Source of the DNA: an uncultured Oscillibacter sp.
GTDB lineage: Bacteria; Bacillota; Clostridia; Oscillospirales; Oscillospiraceae
Direction: 5' to 3'
DNA: 29,912 bases
Assembly: GCA_900770295.1 (NCBI GenBank)
Contig: CAAGJQ010000027.1
Coordinates: forward strand, 1-29,912
Both the position numbers and the translations under genes were made by a program. Positions 8,117-15,593 of the stretch are shown piece by piece. Every line of letters begins with the position of its first letter. The stretch's first letter is position 1. Under the pieces are notes generated by a model, which was given only the letters and a program-made list of their open reading frames with translations, had not been told where the DNA came from and ran no database searches.

Positions 8117-9134
8117 TCTTGGGCTCTCCCTTTTTCCAAAAGACGCCGCGAAGAGCGCCGCTTTTTCTTTCAGCGCTTGTACTGTCATGCTGCTCACCTG
8201 CCTTTTCAAAATATCTCCGGTAGATTTCGTCCAGATCGCCGCCCCGCTGACGGAGCTGCAGCAGAGTGTAGTCCTGTTCCACCAACAGAACAGTAACTTC
8301 TCTGCGGATATCCCTGCTGGATTCGATGTGAATCGAGCCGTCCGTGTCCTGTGTCACGGCGCGGACGCCCGGAATGCTGGAAATCAATTTCTGTAAGCGC
8401 TGGTCCGGTTCCTCCACCCGGAGATCCAAAATATAGAGCCCCTCATTCTGGAGCTGCTGCCCCAGCTCGTCGATACGGCCGCAGGCAATCAGCTTGCCCT
8501 TGACAAAAATGCCCACCCGGTCGCAGATCTGCTGGATCTGATACAACTGATGAGAGGAGATCAGGATGGTGCGGCCATCCCGGACGGATAGCTCCCGGAT
8601 GAGAGCGATGAGCTCCCGCATGCCCTCAGGGTCGATGCCCAGGGTGGGTTCGTCCATGATGATGACCTTGGGGTCCTTCATCAGCACGTCCGCAATGCCC
8701 AGGCGCTGCTTCATGCCTCTGGAATAGCCGCCTGTCCTGCGGTCTGCGGCATAGGTCATACCCACCCGCTCCAAAAGGGAGGCAACGCGTTCCTCGCAGG
8801 TCTCCCGGTCCAGACCGTTGAGCTGGCCGGTAAACCGCAGGTTTTCCCGGCCGGTCAGCTCGGGATAGAAGCCCACGCTGTCAGGCAGATATCCCACGAT
8901 GCCTTTGACGGCAAGCGGGTCCCGCGTGCAGTCGTGGCCATCGATAAAGGCGGTGCCGGAGGTGGGTTCCGTCAGCCCCAGCAGCATCAGGGTTGTAGTG
9001 GTCTTTCCGGCGCCGTTGGGACCCAGCAGGCCAAACACCTCGCCCTGGTTGATCTCCAGATTCAGCTCATTGACGGCGGTGATCTCATCGTACCGCTTGG
9101 TCAGGCCGGTGGTCCGGATGATGGTGTTGCCCAT
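8109..9134 (-). CDS. ABC transporter ATPase of NEW3-associated operon
   Basis: The 341-residue ATPase has Walker A GPNGAGKTT (38-46), signature YSRGMKQRLG, Walker B VIIMDEPTLGID and switch SSHQL, all consensus. After the nucleotide domain come about 80 residues of accessory domain. The basic C-terminal tail (AERKSGALRGVFWKKGEPKN) overlaps the permease start region. The start is set by GGAGG about 8 bases before the ATG. Only 2 bp separate it from the NEW3 gene upstream, so the two are coupled. The substrate cannot be told from sequence, but the ATPase-permease-NEW3 gene order points to envelope export or remodelling. Confidence 0.92.
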   Translation of the reverse strand: MGNTIIRTTGLTKRYDEITAVNELNLEINQGEVFGLLGPNGAGKTTTTLMLLGLTEPTSGTAFIDGHDCTRDPLAVKGIVGYLPDSVGFYPELTGRENLRFTGQLNGLDRETCEERVASLLERVGMTYAADRRTGGYSRGMKQRLGIADVLMKDPKVIIMDEPTLGIDPEGMRELIALIRELSVRDGRTILISSHQLYQIQQICDRVGIFVKGKLIACGRIDELGQQLQNEGLYILDLRVEEPDQRLQKLISSIPGVRAVTQDTDGSIHIESSRDIRREVTVLLVEQDYTLLQLRQRGGDLDEIYRRYFEKAGEQHDSTSAERKSGALRGVFWKKGEPKNV

Positions 9135-9136
9135 GT

Positions 9137-10324
9137 TCAGCGCCTCCCGTATTTCTTAAAGACGAAGTAAAGTCCTCCGGCGGCGGCAGCAATCAACAGG
9201 ATGCCCACGATGCCCCACACAGTCTCGGTCTTCACGGTGACACGGAACTCGGAGGAGTCGGAGGTCTCGCTGTTCTTGGCGGTGATGGTCAGGGAATAGT
9301 CGCCGCTCATGGCGTCCTCGGAGGGCGTGACATAGGCGGTGACTTCCTTGGTGGCGCCGGCCTCCAGCACATCGATGGAGCTCTCGGAGAACTCCACCGT
9401 CCAGCCACTGGGAGCGGAGGAGGTCAGGTTCACATTCTGCAGGTCCACATTGCCGTTGTTGGTGATGCTGAGGGTGACATCCGTCTTTTTGTTGGCGTTG
9501 GCGTCAAAGCTCAAAAGACCGCTGGGCGTGGACAGTTCCAGTTCGTAGGAGCCGGTAATGACCACCGTCAGCTCGCCGGTCAGGGTCTCGGAAGCGGAGA
9601 TGGCAGAGATGGGAACGGTGTACTCACCGGCCTCCACGCCATTGGGCGGCGTCACGGTGACGTCCATGGCCTGGCTGCCCCGGGCGTCCACATCGATGGC
9701 GGCCACCTGGGTGTCCTCACCGGAGGGCTTGAAGGTCACGGTCCAGCCGGTGGGAGGATTTGAGGAGAAGCTGTAAGACTGCTCCTTGGGGGTGTTGTTC
9801 TGAACAGTGGTGCTGAAGGAGAAGCTGGTGCCCGCGGACCCCTCCTGCTCGGCGTACTGTGTGGTCAGGGCGCTGCTGCCCAGTTCCTCCTCCTTGACAG
9901 ACAGACTCAGGGTCAGGGAAGAGGACATTCCGCCGCCGGAGGCCATGAGAGTGATGTTGTATGTACCCTGCACGGTGTCAGCGGGCACGGTTACATGAAA
10001 TTTGGCACTGGCGGTGCTGTCGCCGCTTCTGACGTAGACATTGCTGATCTCACTGCCGCTGCCCTCAAAGTAGCCTTCCCAGCCCTCGGGAATGGAGGTG
10101 ATGGAGAGAGCGGCGTTGACACCGGAGCCGCTGCCGTTGGAGAAGCCCAGGCTGAAGTCCAGTTCATCGCCGGCCTTTACGGTCAGTCCGGGATAGTCGG
10201 TGCTCATTTCCAGACCGCCTGCGGCATGCGCGGTCACAGACAGTGCCATGACCATGGCGCACATAAAGACCATGGCGAGGACGCGGGACGCCCGCCTGTG
10301 CGTCCGGTTTCTCTGATGTTTCAT
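9137..10324 (-). CDS. NEW3-domain surface protein with signal peptide and C-terminal anchor
   Basis: The 395-residue protein has a signal peptide (about 1-34: a basic start, a hydrophobic core from LAMVFMCAMVMALSV, then AHA-A). Three tandem Ig-like NEW3/COG1470 repeats follow. Each has a 'PEGW/PTGW/PSGW' turn (IPEGWEGYF, PPTGWTVTF, APSGWTVEF) and an 'AGEYTV' or 'SGDYSLTI' strand. A single C-terminal helix (about 371-390, WGIVGILLIAAAAGGLYFV) ends in KKYGRR, so the protein is anchored facing outward. AAGGAG precedes the ATG by about 10 bases. It is the first gene of the operon and has the site B promoter. It is a possible substrate receptor or scaffold for the transporter; no enzyme motif is visible. 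Confidence 0.88.
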   Translation of the reverse strand: MKHQRNRTHRRASRVLAMVFMCAMVMALSVTAHAAGGLEMSTDYPGLTVKAGDELDFSLGFSNGSGSGVNAALSITSIPEGWEGYFEGSGSEISNVYVRSGDSTASAKFHVTVPADTVQGTYNITLMASGGGMSSSLTLSLSVKEEELGSSALTTQYAEQEGSAGTSFSFSTTVQNNTPKEQSYSFSSNPPTGWTVTFKPSGEDTQVAAIDVDARGSQAMDVTVTPPNGVEAGEYTVPISAISASETLTGELTVVITGSYELELSTPSGLLSFDANANKKTDVTLSITNNGNVDLQNVNLTSSAPSGWTVEFSESSIDVLEAGATKEVTAYVTPSEDAMSGDYSLTITAKNSETSDSSEFRVTVKTETVWGIVGILLIAAAAGGLYFVFKKYGRR

Positions 10325-10386
10325 GATTCGTCAGTCTCCTTACGTTTGATTCTCGACGCGGAAACACTCCGCTGTCTTACAAATTC

Positions 10387-10420
10387 AATGTAGCATGAGG
10401 GACTGAACCATCGCTGAAAA
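10387..10420 (-). promoter_or_regulatory. RR-operator promoter of NEW3-ABC operon (site B)
   Basis: On the minus strand TTTTCAGCGATGGTTCAG has TTCAG repeats 11 bp apart. Ten bases (TCCCTCATGC) and then TACATT follow. The expected start site is near 10380, about 56 bases before the NEW3 ATG. Confidence 0.78.
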
Positions 10421-10453
10421 GGGCGGCGGGGGCGCAAATAATTTTGACATGCG

Positions 10454-10483
10454 AAAAGAGAGCGGCCATACGCCGCTCTCTCA
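10454..10483 (-). terminator. Terminator of the RR1-HK1 operon
   Basis: On the minus strand AGAGAGCGGC pairs with GCCGCTCTCT around a GTATG loop and is followed by TTTTC. It lies 15 bp after the HK1 stop. It isolates HK1 from the NEW3 operon, whose own promoter follows. Confidence 0.85.
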
Positions 10484-10497
10484 GATGACGGGAGGTT

Positions 10498-11715
10498 CTA
10501 TTTTCCGCGGTAAAGCGGCAGACGCACGAAGAAGGTATTGACACCTCCCCTGCTCTCTGCCCAGATAACTCCCCGATGGCCCTTGACGATCCCCTCCGCG
10601 ATGGAGAGTCCCAGCCCATAGCTGCCGTCTCTGCTGCGGGCGGTGTCAGTGCGGTAGAACCGTTTGAAGATGTTTTTCAGCTCTTTTGGAGTGAGAGACG
10701 CGCCTTCGGTGGCCACCGACAGCAGGCAGTGTTTTCTGCCGCTTCGCCCCAGTGACACCTCTACCCGGCTTTGAGGCGCGGCATATTTCTGGGCGTTGTC
10801 CAGCAGAATATCAGTTACCTGCTTCAGGTGGGGGGTACTGCCCTGGACAAAAAGACCGTCCTCAATGCGGCTGTCGAGATCCAGATCTCGTTCGTAGAAT
10901 ACCGGCTCAAAAGGCAGAAGGGCCTCTGTCACCACCTTGCTCAGCTCCACCCGGGAAAAAGCTCTTTCTCCAAGGCCGGAGTCCACCCGGGCCAGGTCCA
11001 GCAGGCTTTCAATCAGGCTCCGCATCTGGTGGGACATGGCAAAGATGTTTTCTGTCAGGCGTGTTCGTGTCTCTTCGTCCGCACCTTCATCCTTGAGCAG
11101 CTGGGTGTTGCTCAAAATCACGGTCAGAGGCGTTTTCAACTCATGAGAGGCGTCGGCCACAAATTGCCGCTGCTGGGTCCAGGCCACTTCCACGGGCTTT
11201 ACCGCCCAGCGTGCCAGCAGGAGACTGATGATGAAAAACGCCAGAAAACTGAAAGCGCCGATCAGCAGGCAGTCCCGCACCAGATTGTCCATGGTGCTGA
11301 TCTCACTGGAGATATCCGCGAATACGATGCACTGGGAGGTGGGGGTGACGACGCGGCAGTAACGCAGGCCGTATTCCGACAGAACGCCGCTCTGCCGGGT
11401 GGAACCGGTGGACAGGGACACCAGCTCCCGCAGCATGTCGCTGTCAGTCAGGTCATAATAGCCGCCGCCGGCGGCCTCCAGATCGCCGCCCGGCCCCAGC
11501 TGTAAGGCAAAATACGGAAGATGTACACTGGACGGTGCCTCTCCCGGCGCCCCCAGACGCATGGGATCCCGGGCCACCGTCTGCATCATGCCGATGCTCT
11601 CCCGTTCCAGATTAGCCTGTGTAAAGGAGAGGACCATGACAAAGATGGCGCAGAGCATGATGGTCACAATTGCCATATTGATGCAGACAAACTTGATGCG
11701 CAGACGCCGGATCAA
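10498..11715 (-). CDS. Sensor histidine kinase HK1 of envelope regulon
   Basis: The 405-residue kinase has TM1 at about 8-31, an extracytoplasmic sensor of about 115 residues and TM2 at about 149-170. No clear HAMP domain follows, because the phospho-acceptor motif ASHELKTPL (His191) comes about 20 residues after the membrane. The N-box is DILLDNAQKYA and the G2 loop is GSYGLGLSIAEG. The G1 box is atypical (ATEGASLTPKEL instead of a DxGxG loop), a variant seen in other Firmicute kinases. The start is a TTG at 11715 that overlaps the RR1 stop (TTGA), with GGAGG about 10 bases upstream. The signal is unknown. The genes its partner seems to control are all envelope genes, suggesting an envelope cue. 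Confidence 0.92.
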   Translation of the reverse strand: MIRRLRIKFVCINMAIVTIMLCAIFVMVLSFTQANLERESIGMMQTVARDPMRLGAPGEAPSSVHLPYFALQLGPGGDLEAAGGGYYDLTDSDMLRELVSLSTGSTRQSGVLSEYGLRYCRVVTPTSQCIVFADISSEISTMDNLVRDCLLIGAFSFLAFFIISLLLARWAVKPVEVAWTQQRQFVADASHELKTPLTVILSNTQLLKDEGADEETRTRLTENIFAMSHQMRSLIESLLDLARVDSGLGERAFSRVELSKVVTEALLPFEPVFYERDLDLDSRIEDGLFVQGSTPHLKQVTDILLDNAQKYAAPQSRVEVSLGRSGRKHCLLSVATEGASLTPKELKNIFKRFYRTDTARSRDGSYGLGLSIAEGIVKGHRGVIWAESRGGVNTFFVRLPLYRGK

Positions 11716-12386
11716 AGCTCCACCACCTCCAGATAGTAGCCCAGAAGGCGAATGGACTCGATCCGCACATTTGAGCCGATGACCTTCAGCTTTTTCCGGA
11801 GAAAACCAATGTAGACTTCCACATTATTTTCCACGGCGTTGGAATCGTAACCCCATACCCGGGTCAGCAGAGTCTCCTTTTTGATGCTGCGTCCCTGGGT
11901 CTGCATCAGCAGGCGCATGACATCGAATTCCTTGGACGAAAGCCGTACCTGATGCTCTCCGGCGCTCAGAGTGTAGCCGGTCAGATCCAGAAGCGTATTT
12001 CCAAAGCTCAGAACATCCACCTGGGTCCCCTGCCGGCGCAGAAGGGCATTGATGCAGGCCAGCAGCTCCTGATTGTCAAAGGGTTTGGTCAGATAGTAGT
12101 CCGCGCCGGCATTCAGCCCCTCGACCCGGTCCCGGACCTCCGCCCGGGCCGTCAGCATGAGGATGGGAGTGGTGAGGCGCCGCATCCGGACCTGTCTCGC
12201 CACCTGGTATCCATCCATCTTGGGCATCATTATGTCCAGAATCAGAAGATCGTAGATGCCCGTCTCGGCATATTCCGCGCCGCTCTCACCATCGTAGACG
12301 ACCTCCACGTCAAAACCCTTTAGCTCCAGCAATGTCTTCAGAGAATCCGCCAGGAGAATCTCATCTTCAATGATCAATATCTTCAT
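11712..12386 (-). CDS. OmpR/PhoB-type response regulator RR1
   Basis: The 224-residue regulator has a receiver domain with acidic pocket E7-D8, phospho-acceptor Asp51 (LLILDIMMP), Thr79 and Lys101 (YLTKPF). It has a C-terminal winged helix whose recognition region includes NNVEVYIGFLRKKL and the closing strand IRLLGYYLEV. The ATG at 12386 is chosen over the upstream TTG at 12401 because GAGGAGA lies about 6 bases before it and MKILIIEDE is the normal start. It overlaps HK1 by 4 bp. It is the obvious candidate to bind the TTCAG direct repeat found at its own promoter and at three others nearby. Confidence 0.95.
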   Translation of the reverse strand: MKILIIEDEILLADSLKTLLELKGFDVEVVYDGESGAEYAETGIYDLLILDIMMPKMDGYQVARQVRMRRLTTPILMLTARAEVRDRVEGLNAGADYYLTKPFDNQELLACINALLRRQGTQVDVLSFGNTLLDLTGYTLSAGEHQVRLSSKEFDVMRLLMQTQGRSIKKETLLTRVWGYDSNAVENNVEVYIGFLRKKLKVIGSNVRIESIRLLGYYLEVVEL

Positions 12387-12428
12387 AATTTCTCTCCTCA
12401 AAGGAGCAAATAGACGGCTCCTGTATCC

Positions 12429-12462
12429 AACATATACCCTTTGGCTGAATCATCGCTGAAAA
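12429..12462 (-). promoter_or_regulatory. RR-operator promoter of RR1-HK1 (site A, autoregulation)
   Basis: On the minus strand TTTTCAGCGATGATTCAG gives TTCAG repeats 11 bp apart. Ten bases (CCAAAGGGTA) and then TATGTT follow. The start site is predicted near 12422, about 36 bases before the RR1 ATG. Confidence 0.75.
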
Positions 12463-12490
12463 CCACAATTTGTGCAGCCCGGTTTCGGCC

Positions 12491-12524
12491 TTTTCAGAAA
12501 TACTTCAGTCCCGTGAGCTATGCT
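12491..12524 (+). promoter_or_regulatory. RR-operator promoter of cyclophilin gene (site D)
   Basis: On the plus strand TTTTCAGAAATACTTCAG gives TTCAG repeats 11 bp apart. Ten bases (TCCCGTGAGC) and then TATGCT follow. The start site is predicted near 12531, 35 bases before the TTG start. It is divergent from site A, with 28 bp between the two operators. Confidence 0.7.
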
Positions 12525-12565
12525 GAAACTGTACTACTGAAATCCCATCAGAAAGGAAGACCTGT

Positions 12566-13186
12566 TTGACTGCAAAGCAAAGGACCGGTATTCCGGTCAG
12601 GTTTCTTGTGCCGCTGGGGATATGCGTTCTGCTGCTGCTAGCCGGAGGGATTTTTGCTCTGTCAGGCGCCCGGGCGCCGGCGTCCGGCGGCACATGCTTC
12701 GCCGATATTGCCGTCAAGGACTACGGTACCATCACCGTGGCGCTGGATGAAGACGCCGCGCCGGAGACGGTGGAAAATTTTGCGTCCCTGGCGAGGAGCG
12801 GCTTCTATGACGGCCTGACCTTTCACCGCATCATCGAAGGCTTTATGATGCAGGGCGGAGACCCCAACGGCGATGGCAGCGGCGGCAGCGGAGAGACGAT
12901 CCGGGGCGAATTCCGGGAAAACGGATTCGACAACGAGCTGTCCCATACAAGAGGGGCTATCTCCATGGCGCGCTCCAGCGACTATGACAGTGCCAGCTCC
13001 CAGTTCTTCATCGTCCAGGAGGACAGCGCCTATCTGGACGGCAGCTACGCCGTTTTTGGATACGTGACAGACGGAATGAAAGTGGTGGACCGCATCTGCT
13101 CGGACGCGGAACCCACCGACAGCAATGGTTCTATTGCTCCGGAGAATCAGCCTGTGATCTCTTCCATTACCATCTATGAGCCATGA
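12566..13186 (+). CDS. Membrane-anchored cyclophilin-type peptidyl-prolyl isomerase
   Basis: The 206-residue protein has one N-terminal membrane helix (about 12-33, VRFLVPLGICVLLLLAGG) and no lipobox. A cyclophilin domain (about 46-205) faces outward. Active-site features are present: FHRII (Arg88), MMQGGD (95-99), SQFFIV (145-150) and LDGSYAVFGYV (158-167). It should catalyse cis-trans isomerisation of prolyl bonds in exported proteins. The start is the TTG at 12566, preceded by AAAGGAAG. The gene has a site D promoter matching those of the RR1-HK1 and ABC operons on the other strand, so it probably belongs to the same regulon. A perfect hairpin terminator follows. Confidence 0.93.
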   Translation: MTAKQRTGIPVRFLVPLGICVLLLLAGGIFALSGARAPASGGTCFADIAVKDYGTITVALDEDAAPETVENFASLARSGFYDGLTFHRIIEGFMMQGGDPNGDGSGGSGETIRGEFRENGFDNELSHTRGAISMARSSDYDSASSQFFIVQEDSAYLDGSYAVFGYVTDGMKVVDRICSDAEPTDSNGSIAPENQPVISSITIYEP

Positions 13187-13204
13187 CATTGACAGCTGTT
13201 CCAG

Positions 13205-13243
13205 GCAAGCAGTTACAGAGAAATCTGTAACTGCTTGCTTTTT
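13205..13243 (+). terminator. Terminator after the cyclophilin gene
   Basis: A 15-bp perfect stem (GCAAGCAGTTACAGA with its complement) has a GAAA loop and is followed by T5. It lies 18 bp after the stop. The same hairpin can end the convergent DnaK transcript, though no T tract follows on that strand. Confidence 0.88.
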
Positions 13244-13245
13244 CC

Positions 13246-14955
13246 TCAGGAAAACGGTTCAATTTCTCCCAGCAGTGCCTCCAGAGAGTCTGCGGCGCTG
13301 GCGATTTCCTCCGCGTTTTTCTGCCTGATGGCGTATTTGACCTGCTTGACGGCCTGATCGATGGATGCCTTTTGCTCCCTGGAGGCTTTCTTTCGCAGGA
13401 GGGAGGCGCTTCCCAGCAGATGCTCGGCACGGTCGCGGGCAGCGGCGTCTCCGCGCAGCTTCTGATCTTCGGAGGCGTATTGCTGCGCTTCCCGAATGGC
13501 ACGGTCGATCTCCTCGCGGCTCATATTGGAGGTGGCGGTGATGGTGATCTCCTGGGCTTTGCCCGTATCCAGATCCTTTGCAGCCACATGGACGATGCCG
13601 TTGACATCGATGGAGAACGTCACTTCAATCTGCGGGACGCCCTGCGGCGCCCGGCGGATGCCGCCCAGACGGAACCGGCCCAGCTCCTTGTTCTGGCGGG
13701 CCATAGGGCGTTCTCCCTGGAGCACATGGACTTCCACCGAGGTCTGAAAGTTGGCGGCGGTGGAGAAGATATGGCTTTTTCGGACGGGAAGGGTGGCGTT
13801 CCGGTCAACCACCTTTGTAAAGATACCGCCCACTGTCTCAATTCCCAGGGAGAGAGGCGTCACATCCAGAAGCAGCAGCCCTTTCACGGTCCCGGCCAGG
13901 ACACCGCCCTGCAGGCAGGCGCCCATGGCCACGCATTCATCGGGATTGATGCCCTTGAAGGGCTCCCTGCCTGTCAGCTGCTTTACCATGTCCTGTACGG
14001 CGGGAATGCGGCTGGAACCGCCCACCAGCAGCACCTTGGTCAGTTCTTCCCGGCTGATGCCGGCGTCCCGGATCGCCTGCTCCACCGGCCCGCGGGTGGC
14101 CTCCACCAGATTGCGGGTCAGCTCGTTGAACTTCGCCCGGGTCAGCGTCCGCTCCATGTGCAGGGGACCGTTCCGGCCTGCGGTCAGATAGGGAAGGGTG
14201 ATGTCGGTACTTTGGAGGGTGGACAGCTCGATTTTTGCCTTTTCCGCCGCGTCAATCAGGCGCTGCATGGCCGCGGCGTCCTTGCGCAGATCCACATGGT
14301 GCTCCCTTTTGAATTCGGATGCGAGATACTCCGCGATGGCGTCATCAAAATCATCGCCGCCAAGACGGTTGTTACCGGAGGTGGCCATGACCTCGATGAC
14401 GCCGCTGGAGATATCCAGGACAGATACGTCAAAGGTGCCACCGCCCAGGTCATAGACCAGGACCTTCTGTGACTCCTCCTTGTCCACGCCATAGGCCAGA
14501 GCCGCGGAGGTGGGCTCGTTGATGATGCGCAGCACATTGAGTCCGGCAATGGCACCGGCGTCTTTGGTGGCCTGCCGCTGGGCGTCGGTGAAATAGGCGG
14601 GAACAGTGATGACCGCATCCGTCACCGGCTCCCCCAGATAACGCTCCGCATCCTGCTTCAGCTTTTGCAGGATCATGGCGGAAATTTCCTGGGGCGTATA
14701 GGACTTTCCGTCGATCTTTACCCGGTAGTCCGAACCCATCTCCCGTTTGATGGAGGTGATCGTCCTGGCTGCGTTGGCGGCTGCCTGCCGTTTTGCCACC
14801 TGACCGATGAGGCGTTCTCCTGTTTTGGAAAACGCCACCACTGAGGGCGTGGTCCGCCCGCCCTCGGCGTTGGGAATGACGGTGGGTTCCCCTGCTTCCA
14901 ATACCGCCATACAGGAGTTGGTAGTACCGAGGTCGATTCCAATGATTCTTGACAT
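13246..14955 (-). CDS. dnaK: DnaK-family chaperone (Hsp70), short C-terminus
   Basis: The 569-residue Hsp70 has the ATPase-domain motifs IGIDLGTTNS (5-14), VYDLGGGTFDVSVL and VLLVGGSSRIPAV. The substrate domain starts at LLLLDVTPLSLGIETVGG. It is some 40-70 residues shorter than typical DnaK: the lid is shortened and the acidic EEVD-like tail is missing. AAAGGAG lies 7 bases before the ATG. No grpE or hrcA neighbours are present, so it is probably a second DnaK paralogue, not the housekeeping hrcA-grpE-dnaK-dnaJ copy. It lies directly after a broken J-protein gene at the end of an ABC exporter operon. The symbol reflects family membership only. Confidence 0.93.
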   Translation of the reverse strand: MSRIIGIDLGTTNSCMAVLEAGEPTVIPNAEGGRTTPSVVAFSKTGERLIGQVAKRQAAANAARTITSIKREMGSDYRVKIDGKSYTPQEISAMILQKLKQDAERYLGEPVTDAVITVPAYFTDAQRQATKDAGAIAGLNVLRIINEPTSAALAYGVDKEESQKVLVYDLGGGTFDVSVLDISSGVIEVMATSGNNRLGGDDFDDAIAEYLASEFKREHHVDLRKDAAAMQRLIDAAEKAKIELSTLQSTDITLPYLTAGRNGPLHMERTLTRAKFNELTRNLVEATRGPVEQAIRDAGISREELTKVLLVGGSSRIPAVQDMVKQLTGREPFKGINPDECVAMGACLQGGVLAGTVKGLLLLDVTPLSLGIETVGGIFTKVVDRNATLPVRKSHIFSTAANFQTSVEVHVLQGERPMARQNKELGRFRLGGIRRAPQGVPQIEVTFSIDVNGIVHVAAKDLDTGKAQEITITATSNMSREEIDRAIREAQQYASEDQKLRGDAAARDRAEHLLGSASLLRKKASREQKASIDQAVKQVKYAIRQKNAEEIASAADSLEALLGEIEPFS

Positions 14956-14982
14956 AGCTATGCTCCTTTGTATCCGTGCTGG

Positions 14983-15444
14983 TTACCGGTTGGGGGCGGC
15001 GCCCCGGGGAACGCCGCGGGGAAAGGGGATTTGGGGGGACTCCGGTTGCGGGTTTTCCGGCGTTTCCGAATCCGGCTGCTCTTCCGCCGTATCTCCGTCC
15101 TGTTCAAAGCCCGGTGGATAAAACCCCCGAAGATCCGGGACAGTTTGCTCTTCACGGTATCCGGGCCACATGGCCGACCGCTCCGTGGCTTTGGGCCGGA
15201 ACGACATGGCCAGCAGATTCATTGCCAATATTCCGGCCACCAGGAGCCAAATCAGGCGGCCCGGCCGCACGGGATGAAATTCCCAGACAACCCGCTGCCA
15301 GCCAAAGGGATCGTCGTCCGGCGGACGGTAACCGGACGCGGCCGAGGACGCGGAACCGTTTCCTGACGGACTGCTGTACCCGTAGGCGCTGTTATTTCGG
15401 GAGGAATTCCGCATCTGCTCATAGGCGGCGTTGATCTCGTTCAT
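14983..15444 (-). CDS. Downstream half of the split J-protein (possible separate product)
   Basis: The 153-residue open frame starts three bases after the TGA that interrupts the J domain. It has its own GGAGG 11 bases before the ATG (within the GACCCGGAGGCC segment of the J-domain coding sequence), so it could be translated by re-initiation. It contains the end of the J domain (helix III, INAAYEQMRN), a Ser/Gly-rich linker, one membrane helix (about 61-82) and an acidic, proline-rich tail. On its own it lacks HPD and could not stimulate an Hsp70 ATPase. Confidence 0.5.
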   Translation of the reverse strand: MNEINAAYEQMRNSSRNNSAYGYSSPSGNGSASSAASGYRPPDDDPFGWQRVVWEFHPVRPGRLIWLLVAGILAMNLLAMSFRPKATERSAMWPGYREEQTVPDLRGFYPPGFEQDGDTAEEQPDSETPENPQPESPQIPFPRGVPRGAAPNR

Positions 15445-15579
15445 TTTTCAGGCGGCCTCCGGGTCTCCGGGATGCAGATCCGGATGATATTTTTTGGCAA
15501 GGGCATGGTATGCCTGCTTGATCTCGTCTTCTGTGGCGCCGGGGGACACTCCCAGGACGCTGTAAGGGTCGTTGTTCAT
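14983..15579 (-). pseudogene. Membrane-anchored J-protein (DnaJ domain) split by in-frame TGA
   Basis: From the ATG at 15579 (AAGGA about 8 bases upstream) the frame reads MNNDPYSVLGVSPGATEDEI, then KQAYHALAKKYHPDLHPGDP and EAA. These are J-domain helices I and II and the HPD loop. A TGA follows at 15450-15448, and the same frame then continues with KMNEINAAYEQM, the expected helix III. Beyond is a Gly/Ser-rich linker, one membrane helix (near PGRLIWLLVAGILAMNLLAM) and a Pro/Glu-rich tail ending at 14983. One base change (for example CGA to TGA) would restore a protein of about 198 residues. It would be the natural partner of the DnaK next to it. Alternatives are a sequence error, or re-initiation at the ATG three bases after the stop. 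Confidence 0.8.
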
Positions 15580-15593
15580 CACGGTGATCCTTG

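Noticed and set aside
15448..15450. Selenocysteine reading of the J-protein TGA
   Set aside because: No bacterial SECIS-like hairpin is apparent right after the codon, and J-domain helix III has no expected Cys/Sec at this place.
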